Positions 7,710-16,374 of a DNA stretch of 64,000 bases are shown piece by piece (the first letter of the stretch is position 1; the number at the start of each line of letters is the position of its first letter). The position numbers and the translations under genes are program-made. The DNA is from Clostridia bacterium (GTDB lineage Bacteria; Bacillota; Clostridia; Oscillospirales; Acutalibacteraceae), in contig JAFQQM010000057.1 of NCBI GenBank assembly GCA_017410585.1, forward strand, positions 1 through 64,000. The letters run 5' to 3'. Below the pieces are notes generated by a model. The model was given only the letters and a program-made list of their open reading frames with translations. It was not told the origin of the DNA and made no database searches.

Positions 7710-8672
7710 ATGGCGTATAATCAAGAAGTATTTGCGGCGGCACAGCAGACGTTGGAAGAACGCCGCGCCGCGGCCGAGGGGCGGGCCAATGCTCTTCGCT
7801 CCCGTATGATCGCGCGGTATCCGCGCGTGGCGCAGTTGGAGGCGGAAATGGCCGCCTCTACCCGCGAGATCACCAAGGCGGTGCTCGCCGGTGGCGATAT
7901 TGATGCGGTCATTGCCGACGTCCGTGCCCGCAACGAATCAGCACAAGCGGAACTGGCCCGTCTGTTGCACGAAGCGGGGGAAGCGGCGGATAATTTTGCG
8001 CCGCAGTATACCTGCTCCGTTTGCGGGGACACCGGCTATACCGATCACGGGGTGTGCGACTGCCTGCATCGTTTGCTGGCGGATAACGCCGCCAAGCGTC
8101 TCGGTCAATCGTCGGGGATGAAACTCACCTCGCTGGACGAGATGGATCTCAGTTTTTACAAGGAACAATTGCCGATGAAACGGTTGCTGGACTTCTGCCG
8201 TGATTACGGCGAACACTTCGCGGCCGATTCGGACAGCTTGTTGCTGTTTGGCCCGACCGGTGTCGGCAAGACCCACGTCTCGCTTGCGCTGGCGAAGATT
8301 GCCGCCGAAAAGGGCTTTACGGTGGTGTACGGTCCGGCACAACAACTGCTTAGTCGTTTGGAGCGTGAACATTTCGGCAAAGCCGAGGGGGATACCGCCG
8401 CGTTGCTGACCGAAGCGGAACTGCTGGTGCTCGACGATCTCGGTACCGAACTAAACGCGCCGTTTTATCAGACGGCGCTGTACGATATCATCAATGCCCG
8501 TCTGCTGACCGAACGCCCCACCATTATCAGCACCAATCTGTCACCTGCCGAATTGCAAGGGCGTTACGGCGTGCAGATTGCATCCCGTATTCTCGGAACG
8601 TATCTGCCACTGCCGTTCAAAGGCGATGACATCCGCCAACAGAAACTGGAACGCCGCTTGCGCGGTCTGTAA
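7710..8672 (+). CDS. DnaC/DnaI-like helicase loader ATPase
   Basis: A 320-residue AAA+ protein. An N-terminal coiled helical part is followed by a Cys cluster (CSVCGDTGYTDHGVCDC) that should bind zinc, as in DnaI. Walker A is GPTGVGKTH near residues 181-189 and Walker B is LLVLDDLG. A sensor region TIISTNL is seen. Its job is to load replicative helicase onto single-stranded DNA. It directly follows the dnaD-like gene. Confidence 0.9.
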   Translation: MAYNQEVFAAAQQTLEERRAAAEGRANALRSRMIARYPRVAQLEAEMAASTREITKAVLAGGDIDAVIADVRARNESAQAELARLLHEAGEAADNFAPQYTCSVCGDTGYTDHGVCDCLHRLLADNAAKRLGQSSGMKLTSLDEMDLSFYKEQLPMKRLLDFCRDYGEHFAADSDSLLLFGPTGVGKTHVSLALAKIAAEKGFTVVYGPAQQLLSRLEREHFGKAEGDTAALLTEAELLVLDDLGTELNAPFYQTALYDIINARLLTERPTIISTNLSPAELQGRYGVQIASRILGTYLPLPFKGDDIRQQKLERRLRGL

Positions 8673-8690
8673 GCATAGGAGGTACCTGCT

Positions 8691-10568
8691 ATGGAAAATC
8701 AAGAAAAACGTTGTATGGGTTGTATGAATCCGCTGCCGGAGGGACGCAGTTCCTGCGGCATCTGCGGCTATCCCGCCGCCGGTGAGAATCCGGCCGGTTA
8801 CTTGAAAGTTGGCACGCCGCTGTCCGACCGTTATATCTGCGGCCGTGCGCTGTCCGTTTCGGGCGATGCTACGCTGTACATCGGTTGGGATCAGATCGCC
8901 AAACAGCCGGTCAGCATCCGCGAGTACCTGCCGACCGATCTGTGTCAGCGCACCGAGACCGGCGCGGTGGAGGCGTTGGAAGGCAAAGAGGTGGATTACG
9001 AGGCTTTGCGTCAATCCTTCCTGCAACACGCCCGCCACTTGGCCCGTTGCCGCGACCTCGCCGTGGTTACCCCGATCTACGATATCTTTGAGGAAAACGG
9101 TTCGGCGTACACCGTCGGTGAGTACGCACCCGGCACCACGCTCAAAAACTATATGAAGAAAAAAGGCGACCGTCTCTCTTGGATGGACGCCCGCAAACTG
9201 TTTATTCCGTTCCTGTCGTCGGTGGCTTCTTGCCACGCGGCGGGTCTGTATCACTATGCCATCAGCCCCGATACGGTAGTGATCGGCAGTGACGGCCGCC
9301 TGCGTCTGACCGGTTTCTCGATGCCGCAGGCGCGTATGACCAATTCCAGTTTAAAACCGCAACTGACCGCCGGCTTTGCGGCACCGGAACAGTATGCCGA
9401 ATCCGGCCGTGTGACGCCGGCCACCGACGTCTACGGCCTCGGTGCAACGCTGTTTTGGATGTTATCCGGAGTGACCCCGCCGGACGGTGCGAATCGTGAC
9501 CCCGAAAGCGGCGATCTGTGGTTGCCGGAGGAAGTGGTCAACTCGATGCCGGAAAACGTGACGGCCGCATTGGTGCATGCACTGACCCCCTCGGCGGAAG
9601 AACGTCTGGCGACGGTCGAAGACCTGCGCGATGCGTTGGGCGGTGTTTCGTCGGATGGCGGCACCGCGGCGGCGGTCGTGAAGGATAACAACCATCTCCC
9701 GAAGAAATACTTGGCGCTGTTTGGCGGTATCATTTTGGCGCTGGTAGTGGTCATCATTATTTTGGCGTTTAACAGTTGCAACGGCGGAGCCGGTGGTGGA
9801 GATGCGACCGGCTCGACCACCACGACAGCCGCTACGTTACCCTCCCGTACGACCTCCTCGACCAGCGAGAGCAGTACCGACAGTCAGGTTGTCCCCGATC
9901 TGGGCGGTAAAGATTTCTTTAGTTATAAGGAAGGCAAGGTCGGCGATTTCACCGTGAAGATCGCGTGGATCGATGCCACCAGCAATAAAGAACCCGGCAC
10001 CATCGTCGATCAGGTACCGGCGGCCGGCGAGAAGGCTTCGCCTGCCGATCCCATCTACGTGACCATCAGTTACGGCTACGGTAATCTGGTCGTGCCGGAT
10101 CTGGCCGGTTGGGATGAGCAGGATGCCCGCAATTTCCTCCATGCGCTCGGCTACCGTGTGAAGGAGGAGACGCTGGAGGTTGCCAATTCGAAGTACGACA
10201 AGGGCAAGGTGGATGAGACCTCGCCGAAGGCGGGTACGGCCTTGCCGTACGGTAGTGAGATCACGCTCCGCGTCAGCAATACCGAGCAACCGCCGCAGGT
10301 GCTTGGCGTGTACGTACCGGACGTGACCGGTATCGATTATCGCTTGGCTATCGAAATTCTGAGCGATATCGGCTTTGTGGTAGAGACCGCGGAAGTGCCG
10401 GTCACCGAGATCCTGCAGGATAATATGGTGCAAAACGTGTCCGTTCCGGTCGGCGATGCGCTCACTCCGGGCGATACGGTGTTACCGGTCGGTTCAACAC
10501 TGGTCGTCTATTACGGTCAATACGAGGCAACTCTGCCGAGTGACGATCCGCAACAACCTCAAGGATAA
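8691..10568 (+). CDS. Membrane pseudokinase with PASTA repeats
   Basis: A 625-residue protein: N-terminal zinc ribbon (C8, C11, C22, C25), a Hanks-type kinase fold (about 40-315), one membrane helix (about 343-363), a Ser/Thr-rich linker and three PASTA-like repeats outside the cell (about 400-615). The usual VAIKEYLP reads VSIREYLP (Lys to Arg77), HRDISPDN reads HYAISPDT (188-195), and the DFG position reads GFS (208-210). The GFAAPEQY and TDVYGLG segments of the activation and C lobes are intact. The fold is kept but catalytic residues are gone, so it is probably a pseudokinase that senses peptidoglycan or muropeptides through PASTA. Confidence 0.88.
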   Translation: MENQEKRCMGCMNPLPEGRSSCGICGYPAAGENPAGYLKVGTPLSDRYICGRALSVSGDATLYIGWDQIAKQPVSIREYLPTDLCQRTETGAVEALEGKEVDYEALRQSFLQHARHLARCRDLAVVTPIYDIFEENGSAYTVGEYAPGTTLKNYMKKKGDRLSWMDARKLFIPFLSSVASCHAAGLYHYAISPDTVVIGSDGRLRLTGFSMPQARMTNSSLKPQLTAGFAAPEQYAESGRVTPATDVYGLGATLFWMLSGVTPPDGANRDPESGDLWLPEEVVNSMPENVTAALVHALTPSAEERLATVEDLRDALGGVSSDGGTAAAVVKDNNHLPKKYLALFGGIILALVVVIIILAFNSCNGGAGGGDATGSTTTTAATLPSRTTSSTSESSTDSQVVPDLGGKDFFSYKEGKVGDFTVKIAWIDATSNKEPGTIVDQVPAAGEKASPADPIYVTISYGYGNLVVPDLAGWDEQDARNFLHALGYRVKEETLEVANSKYDKGKVDETSPKAGTALPYGSEITLRVSNTEQPPQVLGVYVPDVTGIDYRLAIEILSDIGFVVETAEVPVTEILQDNMVQNVSVPVGDALTPGDTVLPVGSTLVVYYGQYEATLPSDDPQQPQG

Positions 10569-10577
10569 GGAGTAATT

Positions 10578-11471
10578 ATGGCAGAGTTTTTAACAAAGGA
10601 ACAACTCCGTAAGCAGAATATCAAATTGGCTTTCAGCGTTTGGGGCAAAAGCATTTTGGCATCGATACTCGGTATCGTTTTGTACCTGTCGCTGGGGATG
10701 ATCTCCACGATGAATCAAGACCAACTCGGCTATCGCTATTATACCGAGCCGCTGGATTTTACCGGCCCCTCTGCTTTGTATGAGGCCAGTTTTGCCCGTT
10801 ACGATGAGTATCACCTCTCGGAAGACGGTAAGACCGCCACACTTCATAAGAGTTACGTGTATGACACCGAGACTCACCAATACGTGTATTCGGAACAACT
10901 GACCGCCCAAACGAAGGAGACCATGCCGGTCTTTGACAAGAAAGCGATCGATAAACGGATCGAGGAAAAGGACGAGACGGTCGGTTCCTATTCGCCGATC
11001 TATCGGGAAAAAACCGCACTGAAGACGGCGATGGATATCGTTTCGCAGGCGTTTATGCTCTTATTGCTGGCGATGTTGGTGTATACCGTTACGTGGCAAC
11101 AGGGCGATAAAGACCGTAATACCGAGGATTTCGGGCGTATGCAACGGGACAAATGGCGCGGTTTGAAGATCGGTCTGCTGGCTTCGATCCCGTCCGGTGT
11201 GATGGTGCTGTTGCTGTTTGTCAGCCGCCTGTTCGGTCTGATGCCCAACTATATCTTCGTCTACCGTCTCGGTATGCTGGCGTATGCGCCGATCAACAAC
11301 GTGCTGTCATCCGGAACGGCTTGGACCGCCAACGTCACGTGGTGGCTGTTGCCGGTTGGGATGCTTTGCTGGACGGTCATTCCGTTGGTGACGCATATTG
11401 GCTATCAACTTGGCCATCGTCAGTATTCCATCGGTGAACATTTCATTTATAAGAATATCAAAAAGAAATAA
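10578..11471 (+). CDS. Uncharacterised membrane protein next to the pseudokinase
   Basis: A 297-residue protein not recognised. One N-terminal membrane helix (about 23-43), an extracytoplasmic domain of about 100 polar residues rich in Tyr, Thr and Glu, then about four more helices (near 152-172, 195-215, 225-245, 252-277) and a basic tail KNIKKK. It starts nine bases after the pseudokinase stop behind AAGGAG, so the two are co-expressed and it is a candidate partner. No enzymatic motif seen. Confidence 0.8.
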   Translation: MAEFLTKEQLRKQNIKLAFSVWGKSILASILGIVLYLSLGMISTMNQDQLGYRYYTEPLDFTGPSALYEASFARYDEYHLSEDGKTATLHKSYVYDTETHQYVYSEQLTAQTKETMPVFDKKAIDKRIEEKDETVGSYSPIYREKTALKTAMDIVSQAFMLLLLAMLVYTVTWQQGDKDRNTEDFGRMQRDKWRGLKIGLLASIPSGVMVLLLFVSRLFGLMPNYIFVYRLGMLAYAPINNVLSSGTAWTANVTWWLLPVGMLCWTVIPLVTHIGYQLGHRQYSIGEHFIYKNIKKK

Positions 11472-11518
11472 TTCCGACCGCAACCGCATATCTTCCTTCA
11501 AGGAGAGGGGAGAGAACG

Positions 11519-12208
11519 ATGACGCGAAAGCAGTATCTTTGCGGTGTATTGGCGGCGCTCTCGGCGCTGTTTGTGGCGGTTGCCTGTCTGCAGACGGGGC
11601 AAAACCTGCCTGCCGACGTGTTGCCGCAACCGCATATCCTGCTGGATGCCGGTCACGGCGGCTTTGACGGCGGCACGGTCGCATCCGACGGCACGGTGGA
11701 AAAGGATATCAATCTGGAAGTGACCACCGATCTGTCGGTGGTCCTTCGTTTACTCGGTTACCGCGTGGCGATGACCCGCACGGCCGACGAAGCACTGGAA
11801 GACGATCCGTCGCTGACCGTTCGCCAGCGCAAACGCGCCGATATGGCGGCGCGGTTGGCGCTGTACGAGCAGGCTACGTTGGTGGTCGGTATCCATCAAA
11901 ACCATTTTCCCGATGCGTCCTGCAAGGGAACGCAGGTGTTTTATTCCGCCAACCATCCCGACGGGGTGTTGCTGGCGGAACACATCCGCCAAGCGGTCGT
12001 TTCCCGCTTGCAACCGGACAATCACCGTGCTTGCAAGGCCGGCAGTGCGGACATTTTGTTGTTGCACAAAACGACCGTCCCCGCCGTGTTGGTGGAATGC
12101 GGTTTTTTAAGTAACCCCGAAGAACTTTCATTACTGAAATCAGACGGCTACCGGCGCCGGCTGGCGCTGTCTGTTGCGGCCGGTATCTTGCAGTACCGAC
12201 CAAGTTGA
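11519..12208 (+). CDS. cwlD: N-acetylmuramoyl-L-alanine amidase, CwlD-like
   Basis: A 229-residue Amidase_3 protein with an N-terminal membrane or signal segment (about 5-25). Zinc ligands appear as H46 in LLDAGHGGFDGG, E61 in VEKDINLEV and the His of VGIHQNHF; the catalytic Glu sits in VLVECGFLSN. CwlD trims stem peptides from muramic acid to make the muramic lactam of spore cortex. The short single-domain length fits CwlD better than vegetative multi-domain amidases, but the substrate is inferred. Confidence 0.85.
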   Translation: MTRKQYLCGVLAALSALFVAVACLQTGQNLPADVLPQPHILLDAGHGGFDGGTVASDGTVEKDINLEVTTDLSVVLRLLGYRVAMTRTADEALEDDPSLTVRQRKRADMAARLALYEQATLVVGIHQNHFPDASCKGTQVFYSANHPDGVLLAEHIRQAVVSRLQPDNHRACKAGSADILLLHKTTVPAVLVECGFLSNPEELSLLKSDGYRRRLALSVAAGILQYRPS

Positions 12209-12226
12209 TCGAAGGAGGATGCCCGT

Positions 12227-13597
12227 ATGGCAGCCAAGACCAAAGCCCCCAAAACGGTATTTATCTGTTCCGAATGCGGTGCGCAGTCTGCCCGTTGGAG
12301 CGGTCAGTGCACTTCGTGCGGGGCGTGGAATACCATCAGCGAGGAACTGATCGCCGCTCCGTCGGCGTCCGCTTCGCCGGTCGCTAAGGTCGGCGGTGCC
12401 GCCCCTCGTAAGATGGACGATATCGCCACCCATGAGGAAGCGCGCATCACCACCGGTATGGGAGAACTCGACCGTGTTTTGGGCGGCGGGATCGTCCGTG
12501 GCGGTGTGATGCTGATCGGCGGTGCGCCGGGTATCGGTAAATCCACCCTGCTTTTGCAGATCTGCGCGAATCTCAGCCGCGAATTGCGGGTACTCTACGT
12601 ATCGGGTGAGGAATCGGCACGGCAGATCAAACTGCGTGCCGAACGTCTCGGCGTATCGGGCGACAACCTCTCGTTGCTGTGTGAGAATGACCTTGGCACG
12701 GTACTTTCGTGGATGCAGAGCGAAAAGCCGGACGTGGCGATCATCGATTCCATCCAGACAATGAATATGGCAGAATTGGCTTCTGCCCCCGGCAGTCTGA
12801 CGCAGGTACGGGAATGCACCGCCGCCATCACCCGCGTGGCCAAGATGTTGGACGTGCCTACCTTTGTGGTCGGTCACGTCAACAAAGACGGTGCTATCGC
12901 CGGCCCCCGTGTGATGGAGCATATCGTCGACTGCGTGATGTATTTTGAAGGCGATCGCCACTCCAACTACCGGATGTTGCGCTGTGCCAAAAACCGCTAC
13001 GGCGCTACCGATGAGATCGGTATGTTTGAAATGCGGGATGACGGCTTGGCGGAGGTGGAAAATCCCTCGCTGACCTTGCTCTCCGGCCGACCGACCGACG
13101 TGTCGGGCATTTGCGTTGCCTGCACGATGGAGGGCACCCGTCCGTTGCTGGCGGAGGTGCAAGGACTGGTGACCGCTTCGGCGCTGTCCAACCCCCGCCG
13201 TATGACCACCGGCTTTGATAACAACCGCCTGTGGTTGTTGTTGGCGGTATTGGAAAAACGCGCCGGCTATTTCTTCTCCAATCTGGATACGTATATCAAC
13301 GTGGTCGGCGGTCTGGAATTGGACGAGCCGGCGGCAGACCTGCCGGTGGCGTTGGCGCTGATGACCGGTCTGCGGGACAAGCCGGTCGGGGAAGGTGTCG
13401 CCGCCTTTGGCGAGATCGGTCTGGCGGGTGAACTTCGCTCGGTCAACAACGCCGAAGCCCGTGTAGCGGAGGCGGCACGGCTGGGCTTTACCACCGTCAT
13501 CGTTCCGCACGCTTGCCTCAAACAGATTCGCCCGCACAGCGATATTCGTGTGGTGGGCGTGAACACCGTCAACGAGGCGTTTGATGCGCTACTGTAA
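12227..13597 (+). CDS. radA: DNA repair protein RadA
   Basis: A 456-residue RecA-like protein. N-terminal zinc finger C14-x2-C17 and C28-x2-C31, Walker A GGAPGIGKST near residue 100, the RadA signature KNRYG near 254, and a C-terminal Lon-protease-like domain (about 290-456). RadA drives branch migration of recombination intermediates. Start behind GAAGGAGG. The gene lies between cwlD and birA in the same direction. Confidence 0.96.
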   Translation: MAAKTKAPKTVFICSECGAQSARWSGQCTSCGAWNTISEELIAAPSASASPVAKVGGAAPRKMDDIATHEEARITTGMGELDRVLGGGIVRGGVMLIGGAPGIGKSTLLLQICANLSRELRVLYVSGEESARQIKLRAERLGVSGDNLSLLCENDLGTVLSWMQSEKPDVAIIDSIQTMNMAELASAPGSLTQVRECTAAITRVAKMLDVPTFVVGHVNKDGAIAGPRVMEHIVDCVMYFEGDRHSNYRMLRCAKNRYGATDEIGMFEMRDDGLAEVENPSLTLLSGRPTDVSGICVACTMEGTRPLLAEVQGLVTASALSNPRRMTTGFDNNRLWLLLAVLEKRAGYFFSNLDTYINVVGGLELDEPAADLPVALALMTGLRDKPVGEGVAAFGEIGLAGELRSVNNAEARVAEAARLGFTTVIVPHACLKQIRPHSDIRVVGVNTVNEAFDALL

Positions 13598-13606
13598 GGT
13601 GACGGT

Positions 13607-14365
13607 ATGGACAAACTAAACCAAACGATACTCCGCTCGTTGTTGCAACGTCCATTGGTGGTGGAGGTGCAAGATAGCATCGACTCCACCAACAGCGAGT
13701 TGAAACGCCGCTACGGCGCAGGGGAGACCGGCGATCGGCTGCTGGTGGCGGAAACGCAGACCGGCGGTAGAGGTCGGCTGGGGCGGTCATTTTACTCGCC
13801 CGCCGGCAGCGGTCTCTATTTCTCGCTGGGACTGACCGGCATAACCGATTTTGCGGATGCGGTACTGCTGACCACCGTCGCATCCACGGCGGTGGTAGAA
13901 GCCATCGAAAGGCTGACTCCGCATCGACCCGCTATCAAATGGGTCAACGATATTTTGGAAAACGGCCGCAAACTCGGCGGTATTCTTACCGAGGCGGTGA
14001 CCGCTCCCGACGGTACGCTGTCGGCGGTCATTATCGGCATCGGGCTGAATGTGACGCCCTCGGCCTTCCCGCCGGAACTAGCGGATATCGCCGGTTGGCT
14101 GGACCTATCGCCGGTCACGCGCGAGCAACTGACCGCCGCCATCGTCGACCGCATTTACGGTCATATCGAGACGTTGCCGCAACGCGGCTATCTGCCATCC
14201 TACCGCGCCCATTCGTTGGCGCTGGGGAAGACGGTGCGGGTGCTGACCGACCCACCCTTTACCGCCACCGCCGTGGCGATCGACGACAATGGCGGCTTGG
14301 TCATTGAACACAACGCCACCCGCCAAACGCTCTCCACCGGAGAAATTTCCATTCGCATCGAATGA
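13607..14365 (+). CDS. birA: Biotin-[acetyl-CoA-carboxylase] ligase, short form
   Basis: A 252-residue biotin protein ligase. The catalytic loop is GRGRLGRSF and the KWVNDI segment is present, followed by the C-terminal SH3-like domain. There is no N-terminal winged helix, so it is a group I ligase that biotinylates but does not regulate. A likely substrate in this window is the biotin carrier at 21467. Start ATG 13607 is only nine bases after radA and has a weak Shine-Dalgarno; translation may be coupled. Confidence 0.93.
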   Translation: MDKLNQTILRSLLQRPLVVEVQDSIDSTNSELKRRYGAGETGDRLLVAETQTGGRGRLGRSFYSPAGSGLYFSLGLTGITDFADAVLLTTVASTAVVEAIERLTPHRPAIKWVNDILENGRKLGGILTEAVTAPDGTLSAVIIGIGLNVTPSAFPPELADIAGWLDLSPVTREQLTAAIVDRIYGHIETLPQRGYLPSYRAHSLALGKTVRVLTDPPFTATAVAIDDNGGLVIEHNATRQTLSTGEISIRIE

Positions 14366-14382
14366 ATAAGGAGGATGTCCTG

Positions 14383-15471
14383 ATGAAACTGTATGAAACC
14401 GCCAATGATCCTGTTTTTCAGGAAGATCTGGAACGGATCGTCGCCGCTGACCTGCCTTGGGAACGGTTTGCAGGCAAGACGTTTTTGATCACCGGTGCCT
14501 CCGGTCTGGTCGGTTCGTCCTTTGCGCGGGCACTGTGCTGTGCCAATCGCCTTCGTAACTTAAACGCCCGCTTGGTGCTGGCTGTGCGTAACGTAGAAAA
14601 GACCAAGGCGGTGTTTGGCAATCTGATCGAACGTGAAAATATCCGCCTGCTGGAGGCGGATATCTGTCAGCCGATGACGGTGGATGAGCCGATCGATTTT
14701 ATTGTTCACGCGGCGGCAGTCACCAACTCCAAATTGATGGTGACCCAGCCGGTCGAGACCATTATGACCGCCATTGACGGCACTCGACACGTATTGGAAT
14801 TGGCGAAAGAGAAGCGGGTCGAGGGGATGGTCTACCTTTCTTCGATGGAGGCATATGGCAAACCGGCGGAGGGTAAAGAATACACCCGTGAATCCGACTA
14901 CGGTTATATTGATTTTCTCACCGTGCGCAGTTGCTATCCCGAGAGCAAGCGGATGGCGGAATGCCTGTGCGCCTGCTATCACGCCGAATATGCCGTGCCG
15001 GTGAAGATCGCCCGTCTGGCGCAGACCTTCGGTGCCGGTATCTCGGCTAACGAAAATCGCGTGTTTGCGCAGTTTGCGCGAAGCGCATTAAATGGCGAAA
15101 ATATCGTACTGCATACCGCCGGAGACTCTTACGGCAACTACTGCTATACGGCCGAATGTGTTGCGGCGTTGCTCTTCTTGTTAGTCAACGGTGAGAACGG
15201 CGAGGCCTATAACGTCACCAACGAATCCACCAACCGAATGATCCGTGAGATGGCGGCGATGGTCGCCGAAATGGCCGAAAAGCCGATCGAAGTGGTGTTC
15301 GATATCCCCGAGGACGCGCTGAAATACGGTTACGCGCCGAGTGTGAAAATGTGCCTCTCGGGCGAGAAACTCGCCGAACTCGGTTGGAAAGCGCAGATCG
15401 ATCTGCCGGAGATGTACCGACGCCTGATGGAAAGTATGAAGGCGACCGGCAACACCAAGACTCCGCAATAA
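14383..15471 (+). CDS. NAD-dependent epimerase/dehydratase
   Basis: A 362-residue extended short-chain dehydrogenase. The nucleotide-binding GASGLVGS lies at residues 38-45, the catalytic Y-x3-K is in CYPESK near residue 185, and VHAAAVTN and YLSSMEAYG complete the family pattern. Substrate is probably a nucleotide sugar, but specificity cannot be read. ATG 14383 is preferred to ATG 14362 (which overlaps the birA stop) since AAGGAGG at 14368-14374 sits 8 bases before it. Confidence 0.85.
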   Translation: MKLYETANDPVFQEDLERIVAADLPWERFAGKTFLITGASGLVGSSFARALCCANRLRNLNARLVLAVRNVEKTKAVFGNLIERENIRLLEADICQPMTVDEPIDFIVHAAAVTNSKLMVTQPVETIMTAIDGTRHVLELAKEKRVEGMVYLSSMEAYGKPAEGKEYTRESDYGYIDFLTVRSCYPESKRMAECLCACYHAEYAVPVKIARLAQTFGAGISANENRVFAQFARSALNGENIVLHTAGDSYGNYCYTAECVAALLFLLVNGENGEAYNVTNESTNRMIREMAAMVAEMAEKPIEVVFDIPEDALKYGYAPSVKMCLSGEKLAELGWKAQIDLPEMYRRLMESMKATGNTKTPQ

Positions 15472-15474
15472 ACC

Positions 15475-15514
15475 AAAAAAGCGTTCCGCTTTCGTTAGCG
15501 GAACGCTTTTTTTT
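15475..15514. terminator. Bidirectional terminator
   Basis: AAAAAAGCGTTCCGCT / AGCGGAACGCTTTTTT stem with loop TTCGTT, serving the epimerase on the plus strand and the AbrB-like gene on the minus strand. Confidence 0.9.
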
Positions 15515-15758
15515 ATACTTCGGTTCTGGCCTTGATCTTGCAGGCAGAGCAGACCGGCTGTCCGAGAAGCCGCTCAGTGGCCTTGTCGTTGCCGCAGAAG
15601 ACACAGATGTGTGCGGCACGGGAGATGATGATCTGTCCGCCTTCGGTGCGGAATTCGACCGGATCGCCTACCTCGATGCGGCAACGCTTGCGCATTTCCT
15701 TCGGGATGACAACACGCCCAAGATTATCAATTGCTCGAACGACACCTTCGTTTTTCAT
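15513..15758 (-). CDS. AbrB-family regulator with C-terminal zinc-knuckle
   Basis: An 81-residue protein. Residues 1-50 form the AbrB/SpoVT swapped-hairpin DNA-binding domain (VRAIDNLGRVVIPKEMRK). The tail carries two Cys pairs, C52-x2-C55 and C70-x2-C73, likely a small zinc site. AbrB-type proteins are transition-state regulators; the exact regulon is unknown. Start at 15758 follows AAAGGAGG on the minus strand. It lies divergent to a MazF-like gene. Confidence 0.88.
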   Translation of the reverse strand: MKNEGVVRAIDNLGRVVIPKEMRKRCRIEVGDPVEFRTEGGQIIISRAAHICVFCGNDKATERLLGQPVCSACKIKARTEV

Positions 15759-15798
15759 TGTCGAACCGCCTCCTTTTTTGCCAAATTTTACCTTTTTT

Positions 15799-15827
15799 AG
15801 TCTAACAGAAGTCGGCGGTAAAGTCAA
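15799..15827 (-). promoter_or_regulatory. Promoter of the AbrB-like gene
   Basis: On the minus strand TTGACT (15822-15827), 17 bases, TAGACT (15799-15804). Confidence 0.75.
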
Positions 15828-15983
15828 AGGATAGCATGTTAAGTTATTGCACGTTGCCACCGTCACCATTTCGTGCTGACCGTCATACAGTAAAAAAGGA
15901 AGGACAAGTTGGCGGAGGATTGATTAAACCGCCGTCGGACGGGAAACACTATGATTACCAAATTGATTAAAGGGTGATGAACG

Positions 15984-16337
15984 GTGACGGTACACAGAGG
16001 GGATATTTATTATGCGGATCTCAGTCCGGTCGTCGGCTCGGAACAGGGTGGTATCCGGCCTGTTTTGATCGTGCAAAACGACGTTGGCAATCGTTTTAGT
16101 CCGACCGTGATCGCGGCGGCGATCACCAGCCAGACCGACAAGGCAAAAATGCCGACACACATTCAAGTGCGATCGGAGGGAAGCGGTCTGGCTAAGGACT
16201 CTATCGTGCTGTTGGAGCAGGTGCGTACATTGGATAAACGCCGGCTGCGGGAGCATATGGGGCGATTGGATGAGGACTCGATGCGTCGGGTCAACAACGC
16301 CATACAGATCAGTCTGGGGCTGACGTCGCCCCGATAA
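15984..16337 (+). CDS. MazF/PemK-family endoribonuclease toxin
   Basis: A 117-residue protein with the MazF/NdoA pattern: RGDIYYADLSPVVGSEQGGIRPVLIVQND at the N terminus (the key segments are RGDIYYADL and GIRPVLIV), then TVIAAAITSQ and a C-terminal KRRLREHMG. Family members cut mRNA at short sites. Starts with GTG 15984. No antitoxin gene precedes it; the 114 bases between it and the AbrB-like region hold only an eight-codon frame and the repeat ATTGATTAAA at 15919 and 15962. Confidence 0.92.
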   Translation: MTVHRGDIYYADLSPVVGSEQGGIRPVLIVQNDVGNRFSPTVIAAAITSQTDKAKMPTHIQVRSEGSGLAKDSIVLLEQVRTLDKRRLREHMGRLDEDSMRRVNNAIQISLGLTSPR

Positions 16338-16374
16338 CAAAAAACCTGCAAGGAAACTTGCAGGTTTTTGTTTT
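16338..16374. terminator. Bidirectional terminator
   Basis: AACCTGCAAG-GAAA-CTTGCAGGTT flanked by A and T runs, between convergent mazF-like and mntP genes. Confidence 0.9.

Noticed and set aside
15950-15976. Eight-codon frame just before the MazF-like gene as a mini-antitoxin or leader peptide
   Set aside because: Too short, no Shine-Dalgarno; kept only as part of the upstream region.
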